64,000 nt of DNA from Streptomyces sp. A1136 (GTDB lineage Bacteria; Actinomycetota; Actinomycetes; Streptomycetales; Streptomycetaceae), in the NCBI RefSeq assembly GCF_004795055.1, contig NZ_SSBJ01000019.1:93341-157340 (forward strand), in the 5' to 3' direction. The notes under the pieces were generated by a model. That model worked only from the letters and a program-made list of their open reading frames with translations, was not told where the DNA came from and did not search any database. The position numbers and the translations under genes are program-made. Shown here piece by piece: positions 50,855 to 60,194 of this stretch. Position 1 is the first letter of the stretch, and each line of letters begins with the position of its first letter.

Positions 50855-51475
50855 ATGAACGAGAACACCGCGCAGCTCGCGACCCCCCGGGCCCCGTCCG
50901 CACCTTCCTTCGACCCCCGCCGGGACCTCTCGGCGGCCATCGCGCTCGCCGGGCGCACCCTCGCCGCCGTCCGCCCCGACCAGTACGACTCCCCCACCCC
51001 GTGCGAGGACTTCGATGTACGGCGGCTGTCGAGCCACCTCGTCGCCGTCGTGCGTCGGATCGCCGTGATCGGGCGGGGCGAGGACCCGTTCGCCGTGCCG
51101 TCCTTCGCCGACGAACTGCCCGACGGCGCTTGGGCACAGGCCTGGGGACCGGCCGCCGCGGAGGCGGAGGCAGTGTGGGCGGACGAGGGCATCCTCGGCC
51201 GCGAGCTGCGGCTGCCGGTCGGGCCGAAGCCGGGGGCGGTCGGCGCGCTGATCTACACCAACGAACTCACCGTGCACACCTGGGACCTGGCGCGAGCCAC
51301 CGGGCAGCACCCCGCGTGGGACCCCGCTCTGCTGGAGCGGGTGCTGGAGGTCGTGCGCCGGTCCCTGCCGGCCGACCGGCGGGGCGGGGCGGTGCCCTTC
51401 GGGGAGGTCGTGAGGGTTCCCGACGACGCTCCCGCCGTCGAGCGGCTGGTGGCGTGGGCCGGGCGGCGCCCGTAG
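50855..51475 (+). CDS. TIGR03086 / mycothiol-dependent maleylpyruvate isomerase-like protein
   Basis: A 206-residue DinB-like four-helix protein. Residues typical of the TIGR03086 family are RPDQYDSPTPCEDFDVRRLSSHLVAVVRR and TNELTVHTWDLARATGQHP, which supply the metal-binding His residues. Members use mycothiol in detoxification. AGGATG lies 7 bp before ATG 50855. It is divergent from the WYL regulator, which may control it. Confidence 0.85.
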   Translation: MNENTAQLATPRAPSAPSFDPRRDLSAAIALAGRTLAAVRPDQYDSPTPCEDFDVRRLSSHLVAVVRRIAVIGRGEDPFAVPSFADELPDGAWAQAWGPAAAEAEAVWADEGILGRELRLPVGPKPGAVGALIYTNELTVHTWDLARATGQHPAWDPALLERVLEVVRRSLPADRRGGAVPFGEVVRVPDDAPAVERLVAWAGRRP

Positions 51476-51575
51476 TTCCGGTCGGCGCGGCCCCGCCGGT
51501 CGCGATATCGGGTGGATCCGGCCGCGCCGCCTACCTAGAGTGACGGTGGAGGACGTCGTCGAGCAGGAGCGGATC

Positions 51576-53429
51576 ATGCGCACGCATTACCCACGTACGG
51601 CGCATCTGCCCTGGTCCCCCGGGGCCACACCGGATGACGTGCGGGTGTCCGGTCCGGTCGCACTGGCCGGGCGGGAGGTCGTCGTCACCGAGAAGCTCGA
51701 CGGGGAGAACACCACCCTCTACCGGGACGGACTGCACGCCCGCTCCCTCGATTCGGGGCACCACCCCTCCCGCGCCTGGGTCAAGGGCCTCCAGGGCCGC
51801 ATCGGCCCTGGGATACCGGCGGGCCGGCGGGTGTGCGGGGAGAACCTGTACGCCCGACACTCCCTCCCGTACGAGGGCCTGGAGAGCTGGTTCTACGGAT
51901 TCTCGGTGTGGGACGGCGACCAGTGCCTGGACTGGGACCGGACCGTGCGCTTCCTTCGGCGACTGGGCGTCCCGACCCCGCCCGTGCTGTGGCGGGGCGT
52001 CTACGACGAACGGGCGCTGCGCAGGCTGCGGATCGACACCACCCGCCGGGAGGGGTACGTCGTACGGACCGTCGAGGGCTTCACGCGGGCCGACTTCGGG
52101 CGCCGCGTGGCCAAGTGGGTGCGCGGCGGGCACGTACGCACCGACACGCACTGGATGTACGCGCCGGTCGTGCCCAACGGGCTGGGGCCGACCGCCGCGC
52201 TGTGGGCGGTTCGGTCCGGGTCCGAGCCGGATGCGGCGGCCCTGGTCGGCGCGCTCGGAGTGCAGTCCGGGGAGTCCGGGTCGGCGACGGGAACCGCATG
52301 CCGCGTTCCGGGGATCGTCACGGAGGCCGTCACGGAGGCCGTGGCCGAGGTGGCCGGGCGGTTGGACGGGCTGGGGCGGACCGGGGAGAGCCGGCTGACC
52401 GGGGTGCTCGCAGCCGCGCTGCACGGCCTGCCGCGGGCCCGGCTGGGCGCGCGGCTGGCCGCCGGGCCGCTCGGGATGCCGACGGCCCGGCGGGTGGCCG
52501 ACCTGGTGGGCCTGTACCCGGCGCTGCACCGGCCGTTCCCGGACGCCGAGCGGCGGGCCGGGCTGATCCGGTTGGCCGAGGCCGCCGACCTGGGCGTGCT
52601 GCACGCGCTCGCCGGGACCCTGGCGGACCCCGGGGACACGGCGGGACGGGAGTGCGTGGAGTGGTCGGCGCTGTACGCGGAGGAGGCCGGGCTGCTGGGG
52701 CCGGACCCGCTGGGGCCGTTGCGCCGGGGGCTGCGGAAGGCCCTCTCCGGGCTCGGGCAGCGCGCCGCCGACCGCTGCTGGGCGCAGGCGCGGGAGGCGT
52801 TCGGGCAGGGCACGCTGAGCACCGCCGAGGAGGCGGTCGCCGCGTCCTGGCGCCGGCGCCACGGCGCCTACCCGCACCTCGTGCAGATGTGCGGCCCCTC
52901 GGGCAGCGGAAAGAGCACCTTCGCCGGGAACCTGGCCGGGGTGGAGGCGTACGTCAGTCTCGACGACCTGCGCACCGCCCGGGGGTCCCGCTCCGACCAA
53001 CGGGCCAACGCGGATGTCCTGCGCGAGGGCCTGGACCGGCTGGACGCCGCTCTGGCGGCCGCCGCGCACGGCGGCGGGACGGTGGTGTGGGACGCCACTT
53101 CCCTCACCCGGCAGCAGCGGAGCCTGGCCGGGGCGGTCGCGCGCCGCCGGGACGCGCTGGTCACGCACGCCGTGCTGTGGGTCGAGGAGGAGGAACTGCT
53201 GCGACGCAACGCGTCCCGGGCGCATCGCGTACCGGAGGGGGTGCTGGCCTCGCAGCTGCGCCGGTTCACCCCGCCGTACCCGGGTGAGGCGCACCTGACG
53301 TGGTACGTCGGCGCCGACGGGACGGTCTGCGACACGGCCGGATCCCTCGGCCCGACGAATGCCGGGACCGCCTCGGCGGCGACGGGACGAAGCGCGGCTG
53401 GCGCCGCCGTGGCGGACGGGGTCGGCTGA
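51576..53429 (+). CDS. RNA ligase fused to polynucleotide kinase
   Basis: A 617-residue bifunctional RNA repair enzyme. Residues 20-200 are a covalent nucleotidyltransferase ligase of the Rnl2/RNA-editing type: motif I EKLDGE with K40, motif III WFYGFSVWD, motif IV EGYVVR, motif V VAKWVR. A helical middle (210-430) is followed by a P-loop kinase domain with GPSGSGKST (440-448) and WDATSLTRQQR, expected to phosphorylate 5' ends. The ATG at 51576 is chosen for AGGAG 7 bp upstream; a GTG at 51540 would add 12 residues. It is coupled (TGATG) to a four-domain RNA end-processing gene. Confidence 0.92.
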   Translation: MRTHYPRTAHLPWSPGATPDDVRVSGPVALAGREVVVTEKLDGENTTLYRDGLHARSLDSGHHPSRAWVKGLQGRIGPGIPAGRRVCGENLYARHSLPYEGLESWFYGFSVWDGDQCLDWDRTVRFLRRLGVPTPPVLWRGVYDERALRRLRIDTTRREGYVVRTVEGFTRADFGRRVAKWVRGGHVRTDTHWMYAPVVPNGLGPTAALWAVRSGSEPDAAALVGALGVQSGESGSATGTACRVPGIVTEAVTEAVAEVAGRLDGLGRTGESRLTGVLAAALHGLPRARLGARLAAGPLGMPTARRVADLVGLYPALHRPFPDAERRAGLIRLAEAADLGVLHALAGTLADPGDTAGRECVEWSALYAEEAGLLGPDPLGPLRRGLRKALSGLGQRAADRCWAQAREAFGQGTLSTAEEAVAASWRRRHGAYPHLVQMCGPSGSGKSTFAGNLAGVEAYVSLDDLRTARGSRSDQRANADVLREGLDRLDAALAAAAHGGGTVVWDATSLTRQQRSLAGAVARRRDALVTHAVLWVEEEELLRRNASRAHRVPEGVLASQLRRFTPPYPGEAHLTWYVGADGTVCDTAGSLGPTNAGTASAATGRSAAGAAVADGVG

Positions 53430-56398
53430 TGCGTACCAGCGAGGAGCTCTACCACCAGGTCCGCTGGGACCCCCGCTTCGACCCGGCGCGGTTCACGCTG
53501 GGGCTGCTCCAGCGCGGGGCCGCCCCCAAGCGGGTTCCGCTGCCGTCCTTCGTGCCGGGCGGCGACATCCCCTGGCACCGGGTGCTGTTCGTTGAGGCGG
53601 ACGGCGAACTGGTGTGGGACCGGACCACTGGTGTGGACCGGATCGACGTCACGCGGGCCGGGCGGGTGCGTGATCCCCGGCTGCTGCGGGCGCCGTTCTT
53701 CACCGCCCGCACCCCGTACGCCTGGGACCCGGCGGGCGGCGGGGCCTGGCGGCCGTCGGACGGGCCCGGAGCCGGGAGGACGGCCGGCCCGGCGCGCGTG
53801 CGACTGCTCACCTGGAACACGCTGTGGGACCGCTACGACGCCCCGCGCATCGCGACCGCCCGACGCAGGCCCCTGTTGCTGGCCGACCTGGAGGCCGCGG
53901 ACGCGGACGTGATCGCGCTCCAGGAGGTCGAACCCGCGCTGCTGGCGACGCTGTTGGCGCAGCCGTGGGTGCGGGCCCGCTACACCCTGGGCACCGACCC
54001 GGATTGTGCCGATGTCGCCGACAGCGGGTTGTTGCTGCTGAGCCGCCTGCCGGTGCGCGAGGCGGCCCGGCACGCCCTGGGCCCGCACAAGGCGGTCACC
54101 GCGGTCACCGTCGCCACGGCGGACGGCCCCCTGGTGGTGGCCGCGACCCACCTGACCAGCGACCACACCGAACGTGGTGCGGAGCGGCGCGCGGCCGAAC
54201 TCGCACGGCTGGCCGAGGGACTGGGTGGCGTGGAGGCCGCCTTGGCCCTGCTCGGCGACTTCAACGACGGTCGGTCCGGGGCGCAGGGCCCTGCGGCCGC
54301 GCTGGGGTTGCGGGACGCGTGGAGCGACGTACACGGTCCGGCGGACGACACCCCGACCTTCGATCCGGTGGCCAACCCGCTGGCCGCGGTGGGTTCCCTG
54401 TCGGGGCGGGCGGCCCGGCTGGACCGCGTCCTGCTGCGTTCGGCGGGGGCGCGGGTGCGGGAGGCCGCCCTGCGCGGCGACTCCCCCACCGCCGAGGGCC
54501 TGTTCATATCCGACCACTACGGGGTGGAGGCCACGGTCGAGTTCGGGGCGGACGGCTCGGGCGGCTCTCTCGACATACCGGCGACCGCGCGGACGGCGGT
54601 GGCCTGGTTGCCGCCGCCCGACCCCGTCGTGGACGCGCTGCGGCGGGAGTACGACCCGGGGGCCGACCGGTGGCCGCCGCACGTGAACCTGCTGTTCGGC
54701 TTCGTGCCGGAGTCCTCCTTCGAGGAGGCGCTGCCGCTGGTCGCCGAAGCGGCGGCGCGGACCGCGCCCTTCACCGCCCGGCTCGCCGGGGTGCACAGCT
54801 TCGGGCACCGCGAGGACGCCACCTTGTGGCTGGACCCGGCGGCCGACGGCGACGCGGCCTGGCAGGAGTTGCGGCGGGCGCTGGTGGAGCGCTTCCCCGG
54901 GTGTCGCGGGCGGGAGGCGGAGGTACGGGGCTTCACCCCGCACCTGACGCTGGGACGCAGCCGCGATCCGCAGCGGGCGGTGCGCGAGTTCGAGGCACGG
55001 CTCGCGGATCGGGATGCGACGGCGCGGGTCGGATCGCTGGCGGTGCTGTCACGGCGCGGGGACGAGCCGATGCGGGTACGCGCGACCGTTGATCTGGGGA
55101 CGGGGTCGGTGCGGTGGCTGCCCGACGATGCACCGTCGCCGCGGTACGCGGACAGCGCGGGGACCGCCACCGTGGGGCAGGTCGCCGACGGTCCCGACAA
55201 CGCCGACACGGTCGCCGCCGAGACGGTCGCCGCCCGGGTCGCGGCGGCGCTTCCCGAGGGCGCGGTGCACCTGGTCGGTTCGCGGCGCCTGGGCTGCGAA
55301 CTGCCGGGAGCCGACTTGGACCTGGTGGTGACGCTGCCGGGCGGGGAGTCCGCCGAGCGGTTGCGGGAGAGGATCGCGGCAGCGCTGCCGCAGGCGCACG
55401 GGCTCCGGTCGGTCACCGGGGCGCGGGTGCCGGGCCTGCGGTTCCGGGTGGACCGGCTGGACGTGGACCTGGTGGCCGTGTTCACGGGCGGAACGGACCC
55501 GGCGGAGGCGGTGTCCCGGCGGGCCGGGCTGGGCGACGCGGCGGCGACGGCGCTCGGCGCGGTGAGTGACGCCGACGCGGTACGGGACGTCGTGGGTGCG
55601 CGGTCCGGGGCGTTCGCGTGGCTGGCGCGCGAGGTGAAGTCCTGGGCCCGGGCCCGCGGTCTGGACTCCGCGCCGTTCGGCGGTCTGCCGGGGCTCGCCT
55701 GGGCGGTCCTGGCCGCGCGCACGGTGGCGGACGCCGGGAACCCGGCCCCCGGCGCCCTGCTGCGGGAGTTCTTCGCCACCTGGGCGGCATGGGACTGGCG
55801 CGTCCCGGTCGCCCTGAGCGCGCCGAGCGGCGCGAACGCGGCCGTGGACGTGGCCGCTGACCCATACCCGAGGACCGGCACCGGCGCCCGCCGGCGGGGA
55901 GAGACCACCGGCGAGGACGCCGACGCGGCCGTCAGCGTGCTCACGCCCTCCCACCCCGTCCGCCGTTGCACGGCCCAAGTGGGCCCTGGCCTGCGGGATC
56001 TGCTGGTGCGGGAGCTGTACGCCACCTGGGAGTGGCTGGAGGACGACCACGGCCGCCTCGCACCCGCCCCGCCCGCCCCGCCGCACCGGCGGCACGCGGC
56101 GTGGGCGGTCGTGACCGTACGGGGCGCGGGGCCCGCGGAGTTCGAGGAGAACCTGGGCCGGATGCGGGGTCGTCTGCGCGCCCTGCTCGGCGATCTCGCG
56201 GACGCCGGTCTGCCCGACGCCCATGCCTGGCCCCGCCCGTTCGAACGCGGCGACACCCTGGCCCGGTACGCGATCGGTCTCGGAAGCCGCCCGCCGGACG
56301 CGGCCCGGCTCGCCGCCGTCACCGCCCCCTGGTCCCGGGGACTGCCGGGCGTCGACGTCACCCGGGCGGAGTGCGGGGCGGTCCCCTCGCTCGCCTGA
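53429..56398 (+). CDS. Four-domain RNA end-processing protein (MJ1316-EEP-2H-NTase)
   Basis: A 989-residue protein with four domains. Residues 1-75 resemble the DUF504/MJ1316 RNA cyclic-end recognition domain (RWDPRFDPARFTLGLLQRG, IPWHRVLFVEADGELVWDR). Residues 123-372 are an EEP-family phosphodiesterase (TWNTLWD, LQEVE, GDFND, LDRVLLR, SDHYGV). Residues 390-560 are a 2H phosphoesterase (PPHVNL and PHLTLG). Residues 595-989 hold a poly(A)-polymerase-like nucleotidyltransferase (LVGSRRLGCELPGADLDLVV, catalytic D629/D631). Together these can open 2',3'-cyclic phosphates, trim and extend 3' ends before ligation by the upstream partner. It overlaps that gene by one base and is followed by a terminator. 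Confidence 0.9.
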   Translation: MRTSEELYHQVRWDPRFDPARFTLGLLQRGAAPKRVPLPSFVPGGDIPWHRVLFVEADGELVWDRTTGVDRIDVTRAGRVRDPRLLRAPFFTARTPYAWDPAGGGAWRPSDGPGAGRTAGPARVRLLTWNTLWDRYDAPRIATARRRPLLLADLEAADADVIALQEVEPALLATLLAQPWVRARYTLGTDPDCADVADSGLLLLSRLPVREAARHALGPHKAVTAVTVATADGPLVVAATHLTSDHTERGAERRAAELARLAEGLGGVEAALALLGDFNDGRSGAQGPAAALGLRDAWSDVHGPADDTPTFDPVANPLAAVGSLSGRAARLDRVLLRSAGARVREAALRGDSPTAEGLFISDHYGVEATVEFGADGSGGSLDIPATARTAVAWLPPPDPVVDALRREYDPGADRWPPHVNLLFGFVPESSFEEALPLVAEAAARTAPFTARLAGVHSFGHREDATLWLDPAADGDAAWQELRRALVERFPGCRGREAEVRGFTPHLTLGRSRDPQRAVREFEARLADRDATARVGSLAVLSRRGDEPMRVRATVDLGTGSVRWLPDDAPSPRYADSAGTATVGQVADGPDNADTVAAETVAARVAAALPEGAVHLVGSRRLGCELPGADLDLVVTLPGGESAERLRERIAAALPQAHGLRSVTGARVPGLRFRVDRLDVDLVAVFTGGTDPAEAVSRRAGLGDAAATALGAVSDADAVRDVVGARSGAFAWLAREVKSWARARGLDSAPFGGLPGLAWAVLAARTVADAGNPAPGALLREFFATWAAWDWRVPVALSAPSGANAAVDVAADPYPRTGTGARRRGETTGEDADAAVSVLTPSHPVRRCTAQVGPGLRDLLVRELYATWEWLEDDHGRLAPAPPAPPHRRHAAWAVVTVRGAGPAEFEENLGRMRGRLRALLGDLADAGLPDAHAWPRPFERGDTLARYAIGLGSRPPDAARLAAVTAPWSRGLPGVDVTRAECGAVPSLA

Positions 56399-56467
56399 CC
56401 CGGGTCCTGCCGTCAACGTAGCCCCGTTGCGGACCGGGGCGCCCGGTGCGGTGCATCGCAAGACGGA

Positions 56468-56502
56468 GGGGCGCCCGGGTACCGGACGTACTCGGGCGCT
56501 CC
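56468..56502 (+). terminator. Terminator after the RNA repair operon
   Basis: A 15-bp stem containing two G-U pairs when transcribed rightward (GGGGCGCCCGGGTAC against GTACTCGGGCGCTCC) with a 5-base loop, 70 bp after the stop codon. Confidence 0.7.
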
Positions 56503-56608
56503 GACAACGCGGCGAGGTGCGGTACCGGACGCCCCGGGCCAGGGGGCACCTACCAACGGTAGGTGGGGACGGGACTTCGACGGCAGGGCCTGGCGGGCCG
56601 GGCGGCGC

Positions 56609-57541
56609 TCAGACCTCGATGACGATCTTGCCTGCCGTGTGTCCGGCCTGACTCAGCTCGAAGGCGGCCGCCAGCCGGGCCAGGGGAAAGGTCTCGGCGA
56701 CGGGCACCGTCAGCAGCCCGCTGTCGGCGAGCCGGCCCAGTTCGGTGAGGTCGCTCGCGTCCGGCCTCACCCACATCCACTGGCCGCCCGCGCCGAGCAC
56801 CGTGTGGTCGGCGATCGAGGCGTGCCGCCCACCCTCCGCGAGGACCGCCCGGGTCACGTCCAGCACCCCGCCGACGAAGTCCGCGACGACGTCCACCCCT
56901 TCGGGCGCCAGCTCGCGGACCCGGTCGGCGAGGCCGTCGCCGTACGCGACGGGCTCGCAGCCCAGCTCGCGGAGCCGGTCGTGGTTGCGGGGCGAGGCGG
57001 TGCCGATGACGCGGGCACCGAGCGCGCGGGCGATCTGCACGCCGAGTGAACCGACCCCGCCCGAAGCGCCGTGCACGAGGACGGTGTCGTCCTTGCCGGT
57101 GCCGAGGCGGGTGAGGAGCTGGTACGCGGTGAGGCCGGCCAGCGGCAAGCCCGCCGCCTGCTTCCAGTCGAGCGAGGCGGGCTTGGCCGCCAGCGCCCGT
57201 ACGGGCACGCTGACGAACTCCGCGAAGGTGCCGCCGTGTACGTAGTCCTTCCGGGCGTACGCGATGACCTCGTCCCCGACCGCGTACTCGGGGACGTCGA
57301 TGCCGACCCGTTCGACGGTGCCGGCGACGTCCCAGCCCGGGACCACCGGGTACACGACGTCCATCAGCGCGTCGAGTCCGCCCGCCATGATCTTCCAGTC
57401 GACCGGGTTGACCCCGGCGTACTTGACGCGGACGAGCACCTCGCCGGGTGCGACCTTGGGGACGGGCAGCCTGGTCTCGGTGAGTACCTCCGTACCGCCG
57501 TACGTCTCGTAAGCCATGGCCCGCATCGTTTCCTCGGACAT
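56609..57541 (-). CDS. NADP-dependent quinone-oxidoreductase-like enzyme (MDR, zinc-free)
   Basis: A 310-residue medium-chain dehydrogenase/reductase. The GroES-like part contains VKYAGVNPVDWKIMAGG, and the Rossmann part contains VLVHGASGGVGSLGVQIARALGARVIGTAS (AxxGxxG). The usual Cys/His zinc ligands are absent, so it belongs with quinone or enone reductases using NADPH. Start is ATG 57541 or ATG 57526 (MRAMAYETYGG); both have GAGG-type ribosome sites. Confidence 0.9.
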   Translation of the reverse strand: MSEETMRAMAYETYGGTEVLTETRLPVPKVAPGEVLVRVKYAGVNPVDWKIMAGGLDALMDVVYPVVPGWDVAGTVERVGIDVPEYAVGDEVIAYARKDYVHGGTFAEFVSVPVRALAAKPASLDWKQAAGLPLAGLTAYQLLTRLGTGKDDTVLVHGASGGVGSLGVQIARALGARVIGTASPRNHDRLRELGCEPVAYGDGLADRVRELAPEGVDVVADFVGGVLDVTRAVLAEGGRHASIADHTVLGAGGQWMWVRPDASDLTELGRLADSGLLTVPVAETFPLARLAAAFELSQAGHTAGKIVIEV

Positions 57542-57641
57542 GTACCGGCCTCTCCGTATGTGGGTGCGATCGCCTGCGTGCCGCCATCCCATCACGGGCG
57601 CCCGGAGCGGCTCGGGCAAGCCGCGCCGCCGCCGGACCGTC

Positions 57642-58355
57642 TCAACCGAAGGCGGCTCGCGTGGCCGGGCCGTAGACGCCGGGCGGGTCACCCTTGATGC
57701 CGCGGTCGCTCTGGAGCTGCGCCACACCGCGCCGGGTGCGCCCGTCGTAGACGCCCGTGACGGCGACGTACGTGAACCCCTGCCCGTAAAGACGCTGCTG
57801 AAGCTCGCGCACCTCCGGCCCCTTGTCGCCTTGGCGCAGGGTGCCGGACTCCCCGGCCGGGGTCGGCGGGGCGACGGACGGCCCGGAGCTCCCGGGTCGG
57901 GTACCCGGACTCGCCGTCGGCGACGCCGACGCCGACGGCGACGCGGCACCGGGAGCCGAAGCGGACGCCTTCGGCCGGGTCGGCGCGGCGGACGAGGGGA
58001 CCGGTTCGGAGTCGGAGCTGCGCGCCGGGAGCACGGGCACGGTCAGGCCGGGCGGCGCCTTGGCCCGGGTGCGTTCCGGGTCGGGGCCGCTCAGCAGGAA
58101 CACCAGCCCGCCGGCGCCCGCGAGCGCGAGGACGGCGAGGAGCGTCAGGACGGGTGGTGTCCGCCGCCTGCCGCGTCGGTGGACGCGGGGCGCGCGGGTC
58201 GCCGCCGCGGCGGGGGAAGCGTACGGGGCGGGCGCCGGTTCCGGGCCCCGGACCGCAGACGCCGCGGCGTGGGGCCAGATCGGAGCGGCCGTCGCCGCGG
58301 ACGGCTGGTCCCCGGCGGCGACGTAGGGGCGTACCAACAGGCCGTCGTCAGGCAT
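57642..58355 (-). CDS. Membrane protein with peptidoglycan-binding domain
   Basis: A 237-residue protein. A cytoplasmic Ala/Pro-rich N-terminus is followed by basic RRGRRR, one transmembrane helix (VLTLLAVLALAGAGGLVFLL, about 69-88), a Ser/Pro/Ala linker and a C-terminal PGRP-type peptidoglycan-binding domain (LRQGDKGPEVRELQQRLYGQGF, VTGVYDGRTRRGVAQLQ). It should link the membrane to the cell wall. No catalytic domain is attached. Confidence 0.88.
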   Translation of the reverse strand: MPDDGLLVRPYVAAGDQPSAATAAPIWPHAAASAVRGPEPAPAPYASPAAAATRAPRVHRRGRRRTPPVLTLLAVLALAGAGGLVFLLSGPDPERTRAKAPPGLTVPVLPARSSDSEPVPSSAAPTRPKASASAPGAASPSASASPTASPGTRPGSSGPSVAPPTPAGESGTLRQGDKGPEVRELQQRLYGQGFTYVAVTGVYDGRTRRGVAQLQSDRGIKGDPPGVYGPATRAAFG

Positions 58356-58602
58356 GGGCCCGCTTCCGGCAGGTGACACGGGGGACCGCCGTGCGGGCGG
58401 GCAGGGGCATGGGTACGTCTTTCGAAGTGCGGGTCGCGCCGTAGTTCCGGATCGGGCGCACTCTCGCCTCCCGGGGCGGCCGCGGTCAAGCCCGGTGTCC
58501 GATCCGCCCGTTCCCTCCGGTCGGCGGATCCGACCTGAAACTGCGTCACCCGGACGCGTGAGGGGCGCGGCGGGGCCGTCCGGCGTACGGCATGGTGGCG
58601 GT

Positions 58603-59049
58603 ATGCAGATACGCCGTGCCGCCCTGCCCCTTACCCTCCTCGCGCTCTTGGCGGGCGCGGGTTGTGCGTCGGTCGGACCGGGGCAGCCTGCCGCCGACCC
58701 CGCACGGGGGACCCGGCCACCGGTGGGCGGGCCGGACACCCTCCCGGCCGCGCCGCCGCCGCTGCCCCCGCCCCTGCCCCTGGGCGACCTCCCCGACGCC
58801 GCCCCCGCGCCGGTGTCCGACGCCGGACCGGGAGCGGACCGGGAGCCGAGGGGGACGCCGGGTGCCCGTCCGCCCCGCCGGGGCGGCGAACGCGCCACGA
58901 AGCCCGCCGCCCCCCGACGGGTCCGCCCGCCCGCCGCACCGCGCGGGGCGCCTGCGCGCAGGCTGCCCGGAGAGGAGCCGTGCGCGGCGGCGGAGGGTGT
59001 CGTACCGCCGTCCGTCGTCGACCTGTGCGTGCGCCAGTACGGCCACTGA
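58603..59049 (+). CDS. Proline-rich small lipoprotein
   Basis: A 148-residue exported protein. The signal ends at the Cys in LLAGAGCAS (residue 21), a loose lipobox. The rest is Pro/Ala/Arg-rich low complexity (APPPLPPPLPLGDL), ending with a short conserved-looking tail containing two Cys (PCAAAEGVVPPSVVDLCVRQYGH). The tail suggests a real gene and a disulfide-closed segment. Function unknown. Confidence 0.68.
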   Translation: MQIRRAALPLTLLALLAGAGCASVGPGQPAADPARGTRPPVGGPDTLPAAPPPLPPPLPLGDLPDAAPAPVSDAGPGADREPRGTPGARPPRRGGERATKPAAPRRVRPPAAPRGAPARRLPGEEPCAAAEGVVPPSVVDLCVRQYGH

Positions 59050-59158
59050 CCGGCCCTGACCGGTGAGAATGACGGCCCGGCCCTGCCGGGCTTGACCCTC
59101 ACACCGTGTCAGGGCCTGGACTGGAACGTGCCGTCGCCGTCACCGGCCGCGCCGAGTA

Positions 59159-59218
59159 GGCCGTGTCCTTTGGATCAGGCCGGAGCCGCGGGCCCGGCCT
59201 GATCCGAAAGACACGGCC
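59159..59218. repeat. Large inverted repeat, 25-base arms
   Basis: Arms at 59159-59183 and 59194-59218 match in 23 of 25 positions (GGCCGTGTC...GGATCAGGCCGG) with a 10-base spacer. It lies between convergent genes, so it could be a double terminator. Its length and the GTGTC(C/T)TT(T/C)GGATC wording also resemble ends of small mobile repeats. Confidence 0.75.
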
Positions 59219-59302
59219 CAGCCACGCCCTGCCGCGGGACCATCCGTCGACGGCCGCCACGCGTACGGTCGGCTCATCTCGTGGTCCCGCGTGGCTGTGG
59301 GC

Positions 59303-59614
59303 CTACGCGCGACGCGCGCAGGCGGTGGCGCACCGCCGGGCCGAGCGCGCCGTGCCTTCACGGGCGATCCGCAGCCGGCGCACGGCGGTGTGTCCGCGTC
59401 GCCGCCACTCGGCGCGGGGCAGGCCGGCGCGTTGTCCGCCGCCGGTGATCAGGGCGTTGACCGGGGCGTGGGGGTCGGCGGCCATACCCTTGGCGATCAG
59501 GACTCCGACCACCAACGGGGCCAGCGCCACGGCCAGCGCCGAACCGGCGATGGTCAACTGCCGCAGGCGCGGGCGGTGCGGTCGCTGCGTGCCGCGCGCG
59601 GCTTCGTACGTCAT
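59303..59614 (-). CDS. Hypothetical membrane protein, 103 residues
   Basis: A short basic protein with one hydrophobic segment (LTIAGSALAVALAPLVVGVLIAKGMA, about residues 19-44). The region after it is very Arg-rich. Start at ATG 59614, no clear ribosome site. Codon positions look coding but the case rests mainly on the membrane segment, so this is a moderate call. Confidence 0.5.
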   Translation of the reverse strand: MTYEAARGTQRPHRPRLRQLTIAGSALAVALAPLVVGVLIAKGMAADPHAPVNALITGGGQRAGLPRAEWRRRGHTAVRRLRIAREGTARSARRCATACARRA

Positions 59615-59697
59615 GCCGCCATTCGATCAGCGTGAGGGCTGCGGGGAATCGGTGCGCGTACTCAGGCCGTTGGACGTGAGGTACTCAAACGGGATAG

Positions 59698-60168
59698 GTG
59701 GTGTGCGTGACGGGCGGACCTGGCGGGCAGGGCTTCGAGGCGGCCACCGGGGACGGCCCCGCGCCACCGGCGGGCCCCGGGCGGGCGGCCGAGGTCCGGA
59801 CGGCGTACGAAGGGCTGATGCAGATCCGCCGTCTGGTGAACGGTCCGCCGGGCGCTGCGGTTCCCGCGCCGTGGGAGTCGCGTCAGGCGCCGCGCGCGGT
59901 GGCCCTCGTACTGGAGGCGGCGGGCATCACGCCGTCGGCGGTGGACCCGGACGGCCGGCGCACGCGCAACGGTTACCGGGTGGCGCCCGCGCCGGAGCCG
60001 GGCACGGTGCGGGTCTCCTGGCTCGGCCCGCCGGGCGGGGGCGCGGCGGAGGAGGAACAGGAGCGGCTGACGGACTGCGGGCGGGTGCTGGAGCGACACG
60101 GGTGGGAATGCCTGCTGTACTGCGGCCCCCGCCGCCGTCGCTTCCTGGAGGTCGAACCGCGCCGGTGA
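59698..60168 (+). CDS. Hypothetical protein, 150-156 residues
   Basis: A soluble protein of unknown function. A Gly/Ala/Pro-rich start is followed by a more conserved-looking part (EVRTAYEGLMQIRRLVNG, APRAVALVLEAAGITPSAVDPDGRRTRNGYRV, CGRVLERHGWECLLYCG). Possible GTG starts lie at 59698, 59701 and 59707; which one is used is unclear. It converges on the LamG-protein gene with a strong terminator between. Confidence 0.68.
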   Translation: MVCVTGGPGGQGFEAATGDGPAPPAGPGRAAEVRTAYEGLMQIRRLVNGPPGAAVPAPWESRQAPRAVALVLEAAGITPSAVDPDGRRTRNGYRVAPAPEPGTVRVSWLGPPGGGAAEEEQERLTDCGRVLERHGWECLLYCGPRRRRFLEVEPRR

Positions 60169-60194
60169 GCCCCGACCGTTCCCTCCCCGGGAAG

